From contig JAKOSN010000172.1 in NCBI GenBank assembly GCA_029777335.1, positions 1-64,000 on the forward strand: a DNA stretch of 64,000 bases, in the 5' to 3' direction. Below are positions 43,372 through 52,342 of the stretch, one piece after another (positions within the stretch are counted from its first letter, which is position 1; every line of letters starts with the position of its first letter). The position numbers and the translations under genes were made by a program. The notes under the pieces are model-generated. The model had not been told where the DNA came from and ran no database searches. It saw nothing but the letters and a program-made list of their open reading frames with translations. The DNA comes from Planctomycetota bacterium. GTDB taxonomy: Bacteria; Planctomycetota; Planctomycetia; Gemmatales; Gemmataceae.

Positions 43372-44973
43372 GTGGCCCTTTTCGCAACCCAGGAATGGTC
43401 GTTCGCCCAGAAGGCGATGGACCTTCTCACTACCAACCCGTTTCATCCCGGCTGGATGGAGAAGCAGCGCGAAGTCATGGGGGAGAGTGCTCCCAACGTC
43501 GGGGATGTGTACGCCTGGCAACCCGGCTGGGGGTTATGGGGACCAGACACGGTTTATCCGAATGTGGTGGCGTTGAGCGACCAGATCACCGAAATCGGAG
43601 ATCGCCTTCGACTGCGCCTGCGCGAAGGTGCGGTGGCAAGTGAGCAGGAGCTGGCTCTGTATGAAACGCTTTCACTCTATCGCCTGTACCGGGAATACGG
43701 TTCGCAGATGGATCGGTGGATCGACCATGCGGTTCGTGGATCGCGCCAGCCAAAGGAGCCTGACGCAGCGCCAGACGAGCCGCCCTCGCCCTCAGTGAAG
43801 GAAGTTTGGCGACGCTTTCTTGAAGATCACAAGGATCTTTTACATCTTGAAGGGCGCACCTTTCCGCTTCACTTTGAACCCAGCCATCTGTTTGCCTGTT
43901 TTTATCTCTTCCGGCGCGCCTTTTATCACATCTTCTTTAATATCGTGGGGACTTCCAGGCCCATCACGCGCCTTCGAAGCAGCGTCTGGGAATCAATTGT
44001 CACTCATGATTTTCGCAGTTGGAGCAGAGCGCTCTATCAGCGCATGCACGATTTTCCCACGCTGATCACTGGTCCCTCGGGGACGGGGAAGGAACTGGTG
44101 GCCCAGGCCATTGGGCGCTCCCAGTACATCCCCTTTAACCCTGTGAAACAGGAGTTTGTTACGGACTTCCGCACAGCGTTCCACGCAGTAAATCTCTCCG
44201 CCCTCCCCTCCTTGCTGATCGAGGCGGAGCTTTTTGGACACATCAAGGGATCATTTGCGGGGGCGGTTCGTGATCGCAAGGGCCGGCTGGAGGAATGCCC
44301 GGAACACGGGACAGTTTTTCTCGACGAGATAGGCGAATTACCCCCAGAAATCCAGGTGAAGTTGCTTCGCGTCCTCCAGACACGCCATTTTCAATCCGTG
44401 GGCGCCAACGAGGATCGCCCCTTTCGGGGGAAAATCATCTCGGCGACCAACCGCGATCTGATTGCCGAGATGCAGGCCGGTCGTTTTCGCGAGGATTTTT
44501 ACTATCGCCTTTGTGCGGATCAAATCGCTACCCCTTCGCTCCGTGAACAGCTCACAGACCGTCCCGAAGATCTGGGGTTGATGGTGGAGTTTGTCTGTCG
44601 CTCGGTCGTTGGCGAGGAACAGGCGCCCGAGTTAGCTCAGGAAGTGGTATCCTGGATCCACTGTCACATGCATACCTACGCCTGGCCTGGCAATTTTCGG
44701 GAGTTGGAGCAGTGTGTGCGGAGTTATGCGATCCGTAAAGACTACCATCCCATCCCGCACACTCCTCCTGATTCCCTTGAACGAGCCTGTGCTCCCCTGG
44801 CCGCGCTCTTGCTGACCCGAAAGGCGAACCTGGCTGAGAGTGAACGCATGCTCTTCACCCTGGTTCGAGCTGGGACGAGCACAGACAGGGAGGCAGCGGA
44901 GATTCTGCACTGTGATTACCGTACTCTCCAGGCGCGCCTCAAGGTGCCATTGCCCCGTTCCTCGGAAAAATAA
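43372..44973 (+). CDS. AAA+ enhancer-binding-type regulator with altered GAFTGA
   Basis: It is 533 residues, starting from GTG 43372 with GAGGGAG upstream. Residues 1-215 form an unrecognised sensory region (no receiver, GAF or PAS motif), mostly helical. The sigma-54 activator-type AAA+ core has Walker A GPSGTGKE (234-241), Walker B VFLDEIGE (315-322), RLLRVLQ-type helix, and FREDFYYRL. The L1 loop reads GSFAGA (293-298) instead of GAFTGA. A Fis-like helix-turn-helix is at the C-terminus (REAAEILHCDYRTLQARL). The lost Thr suggests it may not remodel sigma-54 in the usual way. It is divergent from the radical SAM gene, a possible target. Confidence 0.85.
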   Translation: MALFATQEWSFAQKAMDLLTTNPFHPGWMEKQREVMGESAPNVGDVYAWQPGWGLWGPDTVYPNVVALSDQITEIGDRLRLRLREGAVASEQELALYETLSLYRLYREYGSQMDRWIDHAVRGSRQPKEPDAAPDEPPSPSVKEVWRRFLEDHKDLLHLEGRTFPLHFEPSHLFACFYLFRRAFYHIFFNIVGTSRPITRLRSSVWESIVTHDFRSWSRALYQRMHDFPTLITGPSGTGKELVAQAIGRSQYIPFNPVKQEFVTDFRTAFHAVNLSALPSLLIEAELFGHIKGSFAGAVRDRKGRLEECPEHGTVFLDEIGELPPEIQVKLLRVLQTRHFQSVGANEDRPFRGKIISATNRDLIAEMQAGRFREDFYYRLCADQIATPSLREQLTDRPEDLGLMVEFVCRSVVGEEQAPELAQEVVSWIHCHMHTYAWPGNFRELEQCVRSYAIRKDYHPIPHTPPDSLERACAPLAALLLTRKANLAESERMLFTLVRAGTSTDREAAEILHCDYRTLQARLKVPLPRSSEK

Positions 44974-45127
44974 GCATTTGCGAGAGAGAGAACCTGTTCC
45001 AGTACGTATCAGTGGGGACTCATGGATCCTCATGGGAAATTCATGATCTCTACCACCTCCTTACCAATTGCACTTCTAAAACAGTAGTGCTGTTGTACTC
45101 TCCTCGCACACCCGAATAGGTGCTGCA

Positions 45128-45173
45128 TTGACTGCTTCGATGGTGTTTATACACCACTGCGCACCTGGTGCGC
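45128..45173 (+). promoter_or_regulatory. Two adjacent palindromes upstream of the DUF1559 gene
   Basis: TGGTGT-ttat-ACACCA (45141-45156) and GCGCACC-t-GGTGCGC (45159-45173) are perfect dyads two bases apart. A TTGACT (45128-45133) and TATACA (45148-45153) overlap them, with a short 14-bp gap. They are operator candidates in a 267-bp gap that otherwise holds no gene. Confidence 0.4.
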
Positions 45174-45240
45174 CAACCCGCCTGTGCGTTATTCGTTTTG
45201 ATCATAATCCGCCGTCGTTCTACTCTGAAGGAGCATATTG

Positions 45241-46143
45241 ATGAAGTTTGCCTCGAAGTCTCGGACTGGTACGCGTGGGGGCTTCACCCTGATCGAGTTG
45301 CTGGTGGTGATTGCCATCATTGCCATTCTCATTGGGCTGTTGTTGCCTGCCGTGCAGAAGGTGCGCGAAGCGGCTGCTCGGATGCAGTGTTCCAACAATC
45401 TCAAACAGATTGGCATTGCGCTCCACACACACAACGATGCGCTCGGTTACCTGCCGCGTGGATCGTCTGATGGTCCCAGCAAAACCTGCTGTAACGGCGA
45501 TACGCGCAAGGAATGGACCTGGATGTATCAAATTCTTCCCTTCATCGAACAGGACAACCTGTTCAATGAGCCCAACAACACCAACGTCGCACTGACCCCC
45601 ACCAAAATCTATTACTGCCCCACTCGTCGTGCCCCCACGGTCTACAGCAACGGTGCCCGCTGCGATTATGCCGGCAACGGTGGCGAATTCATGGGCGAGG
45701 TTGGCAAGCAAGGTGTGATGGTGCGCACGTGGCTCAGCCTCCCGACGACGTCCGCAATCGGTGAGCAAAAACGTCGCCTCAACGATATTCACGACGGCAC
45801 CTCCAACACCATCGCGGTCGGCGAAAAGCAGATTCACCCAACGGTGTTGGGAACAGCCGGCGGCGATAACGAAGCCTGGAATAACTCGGGATGGGATGAA
45901 GACAACGTCCGCTTTGGTTCGTCGGATTGGGCCGGGAACCAGGGAGGTCTCCAACCCGACTCACTCCATCCCACCAGCGCCAGCTCCACCTACTGGTCGC
46001 GCAAGTTTGGCAGCTCTCACTCGGGTGGTGCCAACTTCGTTTTCTGCGATGGGTCAGTGCGCTTCATCTCCTTCAGCGTGGACCCCGAACAGTTCCGGCG
46101 TTCTTGTTTGATTAATGATGGGCTGACAGCGAATCTGAACTAA
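45241..46143 (+). CDS. DUF1559 prepilin-like protein
   Basis: It is 300 residues; ATG 45241 follows AAGGAG. A type IV prepilin/pseudopilin leader is present: GGFTLIELLVVIAIIAILIGLLLPAVQ, with cleavage expected after the second Gly. It continues with KVREAAARMQCSNNLKQIGIALH, the standard DUF1559 continuation. The C-terminus has the H-x-GG-x-N...DGSVRF box (HSGGANFVFCDGSVRF). These proteins are abundant in planctomycetes and probably assemble in, or are exported by, a type II secretion/pilus-like machine. A small lipoprotein follows 37 bp later, the usual arrangement. Confidence 0.93.
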   Translation: MKFASKSRTGTRGGFTLIELLVVIAIIAILIGLLLPAVQKVREAAARMQCSNNLKQIGIALHTHNDALGYLPRGSSDGPSKTCCNGDTRKEWTWMYQILPFIEQDNLFNEPNNTNVALTPTKIYYCPTRRAPTVYSNGARCDYAGNGGEFMGEVGKQGVMVRTWLSLPTTSAIGEQKRRLNDIHDGTSNTIAVGEKQIHPTVLGTAGGDNEAWNNSGWDEDNVRFGSSDWAGNQGGLQPDSLHPTSASSTYWSRKFGSSHSGGANFVFCDGSVRFISFSVDPEQFRRSCLINDGLTANLN

Positions 46144-46180
46144 AACCACACTCGGGAATCCATAGCGAAGGAGATGAGCC

Positions 46181-46366
46181 ATGTTGCGGCACTACGGACT
46201 GATTGGATTGCTCCTACTCGCCCTCATCACGATCGGGTGCAGCGGAAACTCCAACAAGGGAGCGACGCAGGCTTCCGAGGAGCAACAGCGTGTGTATAAG
46301 AGCGAGGAACAGCGCGTGAATGACGAGGAACTGAAGCACCAGAAGGAGTCCCAGCTCCGGCGCTAA
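46181..46366 (+). CDS. Small lipoprotein accompanying DUF1559
   Basis: It is 61 residues; ATG 46181 follows GAAGGAG. A hydrophobic stretch is followed by ITIGC, an acceptable though not ideal lipobox, then about 40 charged, Glu/Gln/Lys-rich residues that could be helical. It is cotranscribed with the DUF1559 gene and ends at a hairpin. The function is unknown. Confidence 0.75.
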   Translation: MLRHYGLIGLLLLALITIGCSGNSNKGATQASEEQQRVYKSEEQRVNDEELKHQKESQLRR

Positions 46367-46387
46367 CCGGGAGGCACCACCAGAGAG

Positions 46388-46421
46388 GTCCCAGGGGAGC
46401 CACGAGGGCTTTCCCTGGGAC
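46388..46421. terminator. Hairpin between convergent genes
   Basis: GTCCCAGGGGA (46388-46398) pairs with TTCCCTGGGAC (46411-46421), 11 pairs with one G-T wobble and a 12-nt loop. It serves the DUF1559 operon and possibly the converging acyltransferase operon. Confidence 0.7.
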
Positions 46422-46444
46422 TTGCTGGTTTCCAGAGGCAGGAG

Positions 46445-47377
46445 TTACGCCGCGCATTTTTTTGCTTTTCTCACCGGTGGTTGGTGCTTCCAGCGGCGGT
46501 GTAACCAGAAGTATTGCTCCGGGGACTGACGCACCAACTCCTCCAAACCGGTGGTAAAGCGCTGTGTCATCGCTCGAACGGCATCAGGAGCCCCGGCATA
46601 TTGCTCAGGGTAGATCACATCCTGCACCGTGATTTGATACAGCCCTGCCTGACCACGCCGGGTCACCCCCACAACCACGAGCGGAACGTTGTACTCAATT
46701 GCCAGGAGCGCAATCGCCTTGTGCGTTGAGGCCGGTCGACCAAAGAAATCGACAAACAACCCCCGTTGCCCTGCATCCTGGTCGGCCAACGTGGCCAGGG
46801 TTCCGCCCAAGGCAAGGACTTCCTGCATCTGATCGAAATCGCCCTTCTTCGCCAGAACCTTTTGCCCGGTTTTTTCACGAAACTCGCGCAGATACCTGTC
46901 CAGATAGGGATTGTCCAGGGGACGAGCGATCGCGTGCGTTTTGAACCCGAATAAGCCCAGGGCGTAGCCAGCGATCTCCCAGTTACCCAGGTGTCCAGTG
47001 ACCAGCATCACCGGGCGCTTGGAGAGCATTAGGGAGATGAGTTCCTCCGCATTCTCCAGACACATGTAATCCTTCCAGTTGTGCGGATGCATCGTTTTGG
47101 GCAGATGAACAATTTCCATTAACATGGTGCAGAAATGGCGATAGACCCCACGCACAATCTGGTCACGCTGCAGATCCGAGTACTGCTGGCCAAAGGCGTG
47201 TCTCAGGTTATCCATCGCCACAAGCCGATGGCGTTTATCGACGTGATAAAGAAGCCAGGCCAGACCGCGTGCGAGTTCTTTGGCCTGTTTTAACGTGAAG
47301 AGTCGAACAAAACAGACGATCAGGCGAATGAGAACGTATACGCTGAAATCGACAGCTTTCGAGCGCTGCTTGGCCAT
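46445..47377 (-). CDS. LpxL/HtrB-like lysophospholipid or lipid A acyltransferase
   Basis: It is 310 residues; ATG 47377 follows AAAGGAGTG. An N-terminal hydrophobic anchor (about 12-30) is followed by the catalytic HLGNWE (His/Glu dyad), then ARPLDNPYLD, LADQDAGQRGLFVDFFGRPA and a C-terminal PEQYFWLHRRWK, all typical of lipid A late acyltransferases. It probably adds a secondary acyl chain to Kdo-lipid A, or acylates a related lipid. It is last in a minus-strand run with the Gfo/Idh, pgsA and rimO genes. Confidence 0.88.
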   Translation of the reverse strand: MAKQRSKAVDFSVYVLIRLIVCFVRLFTLKQAKELARGLAWLLYHVDKRHRLVAMDNLRHAFGQQYSDLQRDQIVRGVYRHFCTMLMEIVHLPKTMHPHNWKDYMCLENAEELISLMLSKRPVMLVTGHLGNWEIAGYALGLFGFKTHAIARPLDNPYLDRYLREFREKTGQKVLAKKGDFDQMQEVLALGGTLATLADQDAGQRGLFVDFFGRPASTHKAIALLAIEYNVPLVVVGVTRRGQAGLYQITVQDVIYPEQYAGAPDAVRAMTQRFTTGLEELVRQSPEQYFWLHRRWKHQPPVRKAKKCAA

Positions 47378-47413
47378 GGGGTCACTCCTTTGACCGGGCG
47401 AGAAGATCCCTCT

Positions 47414-48469
47414 TCACAGGGCTATGGCTCGTTGTTCGGCGGCAGAACGATAGATCGCCTCGATCACGGCCACCGCTTTGCGTCCCTCGCGTCCATCGAC
47501 GAGTGGCGCACGACCTTCCTGAATCGCGTTCACGAAATCCGCCAGCTGTCGGGCGTGCCCCACATGGGAAATCGCCGCGGGATTACTTGATCCGCCCGAG
47601 GCACCACTTTTTGCCGCGAATCGTGCCCGGAGCACCTCATCGTCGGCGGTGGAGGGATTGAATTCCCATTTCAGCAAATCGTCCTGTTCAATCACCGCCG
47701 TTCCGCGATCGCCGTGAATCCCAATTGTCTTGGGCAATCCAGGATAGACACTCGTGGTTGCCTGGATCACGCCCAGGGCGCCATTGGCAAAATGGAGGCA
47801 AGCGACCGCGGTGTCCTCGACTTCAATGCGCTCATGGGCCAGCGTTGCGGTGAAACCCATCACCTGACGCACCGGACCCATCATCCACAATAACAGATCC
47901 ACATTGTGGATCGCCTGATTCATCAACGCGCCCCCGCCATCCAGGGCTTTCGTTCCTTTCCATCCACCCTCGTCGTAATAGGATTGTGGGCGCCACCACT
48001 TGCAGGTGGTTTCTCCGAGCGTTAAACGGCCAAAACGCCCGGCGACCACGGCATTTTTCAGCGCCTGGTTGGCATCACCAAAACGCGAGGGAAAGATGGT
48101 GCAGAGTTGCACATGATTGCGCTCGCAGGCCTCGATGATGCGAGCGCAGCGTTCAGCGGTGATCTCCAGCGGTTTCTCGACAACGACGTGTTTGCCTGCT
48201 TCGGCGGCAGCCACCGCGGGTTCCAGATGCGCCCCACTCGGTGTGGTGACAATGACGATGTCAATATCTTTGCGCTGCAGAACCGGCGTAAGATGCTGAT
48301 AAATATCACAGGAGATGCCAAGGGATTCGCATAGTTTCTCGGCGTTGCTTTGTGTCCGACTGACCAGCGCCTTGATTGTGGTGCCCGGCACGTCGGCAAG
48401 GGCGCGGGCGTGAAACCGAGCGATCATTCCACAACCAACGATGGCACAGCCGATCGATTTCTCCGCCAT
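47414..48469 (-). CDS. Gfo/Idh/MocA family oxidoreductase
   Basis: It is 351 residues from ATG 48469, with GTGAGGA upstream. Rossmann motif AIVGCGMIARFH, VIVTTPSGAHLEPAVAAAEAGKHVVVEKPLE (EKP lysine), and the substrate-side GGWKGTKALDGGGALMNQAIHNVDLL with catalytic-type His. It is an NAD(P)-dependent dehydrogenase of a sugar or polyol; the substrate is not known. It lies between pgsA (81 bp) and the acyltransferase (36 bp). Confidence 0.88.
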   Translation of the reverse strand: MAEKSIGCAIVGCGMIARFHARALADVPGTTIKALVSRTQSNAEKLCESLGISCDIYQHLTPVLQRKDIDIVIVTTPSGAHLEPAVAAAEAGKHVVVEKPLEITAERCARIIEACERNHVQLCTIFPSRFGDANQALKNAVVAGRFGRLTLGETTCKWWRPQSYYDEGGWKGTKALDGGGALMNQAIHNVDLLLWMMGPVRQVMGFTATLAHERIEVEDTAVACLHFANGALGVIQATTSVYPGLPKTIGIHGDRGTAVIEQDDLLKWEFNPSTADDEVLRARFAAKSGASGGSSNPAAISHVGHARQLADFVNAIQEGRAPLVDGREGRKAVAVIEAIYRSAAEQRAIAL

Positions 48470-48550
48470 GTTGTTCCTCACCAGCCTCGCTCGCCATCCA
48501 ACAGGATTCGAGCAATGGCATCAAGCGCAGGGGTCGCGTTGAACGACAGC

Positions 48551-49180
48551 TCAGGTGGTTTGCGGGGCCTGTTTTAATAACGAGCCGGCACGCCATAAAT
48601 ATTGCAATCCGCTCAACATCGTTGAGATCAGCATTGCCCAGATACACAGATCGCGAACCAGGTTGAGCCAGGTGAGCCAGGAAGCACTCTCCCTCAGCCA
48701 CCCTTGGCGAGCATCCTGAACAAGGAAGATGGCGATCAGGGCAGCACATTGCAGAACCATCTTGACCTTTCCCAGCCAGTCCGCCCCGAAGTTGGCCCCC
48801 TGCCCTTCGACAAAACTGCGCAACCCGGTAATCACCAACTCACGCGCCACCACCACGGTGACCATCCACGGCTTTAGCCACCCCTCCCCAGCGGGGTCCC
48901 CCACGGGTAAGAGAAAGATGTAGGCTCCGCAAACGAGCACCTTGTCGACCAGGGGATCGAGGTTTCTTCCCAGCGTACTGGTGAGCCCTTGCTTCCGCGC
49001 CAGGTAACCATCCAGCCAGTCGGTGATGGCCGCCACGATAAAGACGAGCAGACAACCCAGCCACTGGGACCATTCAATCAGCGCAAAGAGAATCAACGCG
49101 AGGACAAATCGACTGGCGGTCAACTGGTTGGGCAGATTGAAGATCTGCGGTGGCGGAGAAGGTTTGAGGGTCGTGGCCAT
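48551..49180 (-). CDS. pgsA: CDP-diacylglycerol-glycerol-3-phosphate 3-phosphatidyltransferase
   Basis: It is 209 residues; ATG 49180 lies two bases after the rimO stop, so the two are translationally coupled. The CDP-alcohol phosphatidyltransferase signature D-x2-DG-x2-AR-x8-G-x3-D-x3-D is intact in DWLDGYLARKQG...GRNLDPLVDK. There are about five membrane helices. It makes phosphatidylglycerophosphate, the committed step to phosphatidylglycerol and cardiolipin. Confidence 0.94.
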   Translation of the reverse strand: MATTLKPSPPPQIFNLPNQLTASRFVLALILFALIEWSQWLGCLLVFIVAAITDWLDGYLARKQGLTSTLGRNLDPLVDKVLVCGAYIFLLPVGDPAGEGWLKPWMVTVVVARELVITGLRSFVEGQGANFGADWLGKVKMVLQCAALIAIFLVQDARQGWLRESASWLTWLNLVRDLCIWAMLISTMLSGLQYLWRAGSLLKQAPQTT

Positions 49181-49182
49181 GG

Positions 49183-50541
49183 TTAGCGTCCTGTTCCAAT
49201 CGCCCGGCCAATCAGGTCGTAGCCGTCCGCGCCTGTTACCTTGACCTTCACCAGATCGCCCGCGCGCAGATTGCGCCCCTTGACCCGCACCAGGCAGTCA
49301 ATTTCCGGCGCATCTGCCTTGCTTCGCGCCAGGGCATGGTTGGGGAACTCCGGGTCCGCCCCATCGATGATAACTTCCATCTCCTTCCCTATCTGCGCCT
49401 GAGTCCAGCGAAACGCAACTTCTTGTTGGGCTTCCATCAATCGTGCCTGCCGCTCGTTCTTGACCTCCTCGGCAAGATGATCGGGCAAGCGCTCCGCCGG
49501 CGTTCCTGGCTCCAGGGAATAGGGGAAGACACCCACGCGTTCAAACTGGGTGGTGCGCACAAAATCGACCAGTTCGTTAAACTCTTCCTCGGTTTCGCCG
49601 GGGAAGCCAACGATGAAGGTGGTGCGCAGCGCCAGCCCCGGAATCGCCTGACGAAGCTGTGCCAGGAGCGCCTCGATCGCGGCGCGGTTCACCTTGCGCT
49701 GCATGCGCCGCAACAGTCGATCGTTAATGTGCTGCAACGGCATATCGAGGTAGGGGATGATTTTTCTGGATCGCGCCAGCGTATCGATCAGATCCTCGGT
49801 GAAGTAAATCGGATAGGCGTAGAGAATGCGGATCCATTCGATCCCTTCCACGCGTTCCAATTGCCGTAACAACTCGGCGAGCCGAACCTCTCCGTAGAGA
49901 TCCAGTCCGTAATAGGTGGTGTCCTGAGCAACCAGGATCAATTCGCGCACCCCGTCAGCGGCCAGTTCGCGTGCCTCGCGCAGCACCTCTTCCATCGGTT
50001 TGGTCACATGCTTGCCGCGCATGCTGGGAATGGCACAGAATGTGCAAAGTCGATCGCATCCTTCAGAGATCTTCAAATAGGCATAATGCCGGGGGGTGAT
50101 GCGCAGTCGAGCCGTGTCTTCCAGCGCGCGCACGGGGGCGGGGCGAAAAACGGTTCGCTGTTCCGTTTGATGGGCCAGGGTTCGGTCCAGAACCTGGGCG
50201 ATCTCTTCGCGTCCAAAGACTCCCACCAGGTGATCGACCCCGGGAACGTCCTGCAACAACTGATCGCCCTTGCGCTCGGCCAGACAACCCGCGACCACGA
50301 CAGCGCCGACCCGACCTTGTTCCTTCAGCACGAGCATCTCGCGAATGACCGCCAGTGATTCCTGGCGGGCCGGCTCGATAAAGCCACAGGTGTTCACCAC
50401 CACCACATCCGCCCCCTCGGCCTGCGGGGTCAGGACGTAGCCCTCCTGGGCGAGTTTGCCCAGCATTCGCTCCGAATCCACGAGGTTCTTGGGACAACCA
50501 AGACTGACGAAGGCGAAAGAACCCTTGACCGAGTTGCTCAT
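49183..50541 (-). CDS. rimO: Ribosomal protein S12 methylthiotransferase
   Basis: It is 452 residues from ATG 50541; upstream codons look non-coding. The UPF0004 domain holds three cluster cysteines (VSLGCPKN, VNTCGFIEPA, VAGCLAER). The radical SAM core has CDRLCTFCAIPSMRG. A C-terminal TRAM domain ends the protein. VDSERM after GCPKN and the IPSMRGKHVTKP stretch favour RimO over MiaB. It methylthiolates the conserved Asp of ribosomal protein S12. It is first gene of the rimO-pgsA-oxidoreductase-acyltransferase run. Confidence 0.94.
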   Translation of the reverse strand: MSNSVKGSFAFVSLGCPKNLVDSERMLGKLAQEGYVLTPQAEGADVVVVNTCGFIEPARQESLAVIREMLVLKEQGRVGAVVVAGCLAERKGDQLLQDVPGVDHLVGVFGREEIAQVLDRTLAHQTEQRTVFRPAPVRALEDTARLRITPRHYAYLKISEGCDRLCTFCAIPSMRGKHVTKPMEEVLREARELAADGVRELILVAQDTTYYGLDLYGEVRLAELLRQLERVEGIEWIRILYAYPIYFTEDLIDTLARSRKIIPYLDMPLQHINDRLLRRMQRKVNRAAIEALLAQLRQAIPGLALRTTFIVGFPGETEEEFNELVDFVRTTQFERVGVFPYSLEPGTPAERLPDHLAEEVKNERQARLMEAQQEVAFRWTQAQIGKEMEVIIDGADPEFPNHALARSKADAPEIDCLVRVKGRNLRAGDLVKVKVTGADGYDLIGRAIGTGR

Positions 50542-50765
50542 GAGTGCCAGAGGCCTCGCGAAGGTAGGTTCACACAGGAGGAAACGGCACCCATTCGATC
50601 GTTGATGTCTGGGCCCCTCCACACCCTGGGCATGCGCCTGGTATCAATGAAAGTTATAGCTGAGGCTGGACAATACCGTCAAGCGAGGGTTGTTGCCTTG
50701 TCACACTGCGCGACGGTTGCAATACTATGTTCATGAGGTTTTCACCCTCGCCCCGAGGCTTCCGG

Positions 50766-51680
50766 ATGCTGTCTCTACCCACACTCGAGTCCTCGCCGGT
50801 TCGTCGCCTCCCTTCCTGGTTGAAGCGACCGTTGCCCAGCGGCAATGGCAACTTCTATACCGAGGAGTTGCTGCGCGAATTACGGCTCGAAACTGTCTGT
50901 GAGAATGCACGCTGTCCGAACCGCCCCGAATGCTACTCGCGCCGCACCGCCACCTTCATGATCCTGGGGAATGTGTGCACCAGGCCGTGTGGATTCTGCT
51001 CAGTGAGCAAGGGCACTCCCGAGATACTGGAAGCCGACGAACCCGAGCGCGTTGCCGAGGCGTCGTTTCGTCTGGGCCTGAAACATGTGGTGATCACCTC
51101 CGTCACCCGCGACGATCTTCCTGATGGCGGCGCCGATCATTTCTATCGCTGTATTCTCGCCGTCCGCGCCCGGACTGGGGCCGCGGTCGAGGTTCTTACC
51201 CCAGATTTCCTGGGCGATCACGCGGCGATCGAGCGCGTTCTCGAAGCGCGTCCCGAGGTGTATAACCACAACATGGAGACCGTTCCGCGTCTGTATCGCA
51301 AGGTACGCGGTCGGGCCTCCTATCAGCGTAGCCTGGATCTGCTCGACCATGTGAAGCGCACCGCCCCGGAAACCGTCACCAAGAGCGGCCTCATGCTCGG
51401 TCTGGGCGAAACCACAGAGGAACTCTTCGAAGTGCTCGCTGATCTCCGAGCGATTCAGTGCGATACGCTGACACTTGGCCAGTACCTGGCCCCAACACTC
51501 AAGCATATTCCGGTGGCACGTTACATTCCTGTCGAGGAATTCGACGAACTCGCCACTCGCGCTCGAACCCTGGGGTTCAAGCAGGTCGTCGCCGGACCGT
51601 TTGTGCGCTCCAGTTATCACGCAGACGAAATGGTGCCTGGTCACACGCACCACGAACCACAGCCGGATGCCTCAACCTGA
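50766..51680 (+). CDS. lipA: Lipoyl synthase
   Basis: It is 304 residues from ATG 50766, which has CCGAGG 6 bases upstream; ATGs at 50727 and 50733 are in frame but less favoured. It inserts two sulfurs into protein-bound octanoyl groups. The auxiliary cluster motif is CENARCPNRPEC, the radical SAM motif CTRPCGFC, and the C-terminal ligand serine lies in VRSSYHADE. It heads a plus-strand run with tmk and holB. Confidence 0.96.
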   Translation: MLSLPTLESSPVRRLPSWLKRPLPSGNGNFYTEELLRELRLETVCENARCPNRPECYSRRTATFMILGNVCTRPCGFCSVSKGTPEILEADEPERVAEASFRLGLKHVVITSVTRDDLPDGGADHFYRCILAVRARTGAAVEVLTPDFLGDHAAIERVLEARPEVYNHNMETVPRLYRKVRGRASYQRSLDLLDHVKRTAPETVTKSGLMLGLGETTEELFEVLADLRAIQCDTLTLGQYLAPTLKHIPVARYIPVEEFDELATRARTLGFKQVVAGPFVRSSYHADEMVPGHTHHEPQPDAST

Positions 51681-51712
51681 AGGACAAGGGCTTTTCTGTC
51701 AGGCGGATGGGA

Positions 51713-52342
51713 ATGACACCAGGTTTGTTCCTTTCACTGGATGGTCTGGATGGTTGTGGCAAGTCCACCCAGTGCCGTCTGCTCGCCGACTGGTTGCGTG
51801 GCCAGGGATTTTCCGTCTGCACCTGCAACGATCCGGGTGGGACTGCGGTAGGGGATCAGCTGCGGCATTTGCTTCTTCATCATCGTGGCCATCTCCAGCT
51901 GCGATGCGAGGCGCTGCTCTTCATGGCCAGCCGCGCTCAGCTGATCGGCGAGGTGATCCGGCCAGCCCTCGAAGCGGGAACGATGGTTCTTTCCGATCGC
52001 TTCTTGCTGGCCAATGTCGTTTACCAGGGGCATGCCGGCGGATTGCCGGTGGAAGAACTCTGGCAAGTGGGTCTCATGGCGACGGGTGGACTTGAGCCAG
52101 ATCTCACGATGGTGCTTGATCTCCCTGAGGAACTGGCCCGCCAGCGACGCGCCCGCCAGGAGGATCGCATCGAAAGCCGGGGCACAGACTATCATCGCCG
52201 CGTTCGAGGTGGCTTTCTCGCCGAGGCCCAGCGTCGGCCAGAACGCATTCGCGTGATCGACGCCAGCGCACCGGTGGAGCCGGTCCAGCGCCTCATCCGT
52301 CAGGAGGTCGAGCGTGTCTTGGCAGCGCGTCCGAGGGCATGA
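51713..52342 (+). CDS. tmk: Thymidylate kinase
   Basis: It is 209 residues from ATG 51713 (ATG 51707 is an alternative). It phosphorylates dTMP to dTDP. P-loop DGLDGCGKST, the DR motif in VLSDRFLLANVVYQG, and a lid region with RIESRG. It is normal in length. Its 3' end overlaps the start of holB by 29 bases, a common tmk-holB coupling. Confidence 0.95.
   Translation: MTPGLFLSLDGLDGCGKSTQCRLLADWLRGQGFSVCTCNDPGGTAVGDQLRHLLLHHRGHLQLRCEALLFMASRAQLIGEVIRPALEAGTMVLSDRFLLANVVYQGHAGGLPVEELWQVGLMATGGLEPDLTMVLDLPEELARQRRARQEDRIESRGTDYHRRVRGGFLAEAQRRPERIRVIDASAPVEPVQRLIRQEVERVLAARPRA

Noticed and set aside
45000-45240. Possible tRNA or small RNA in the gap before the DUF1559 gene
   Set aside because: The palindromes do not fold into a cloverleaf and no T-loop sequence is present.
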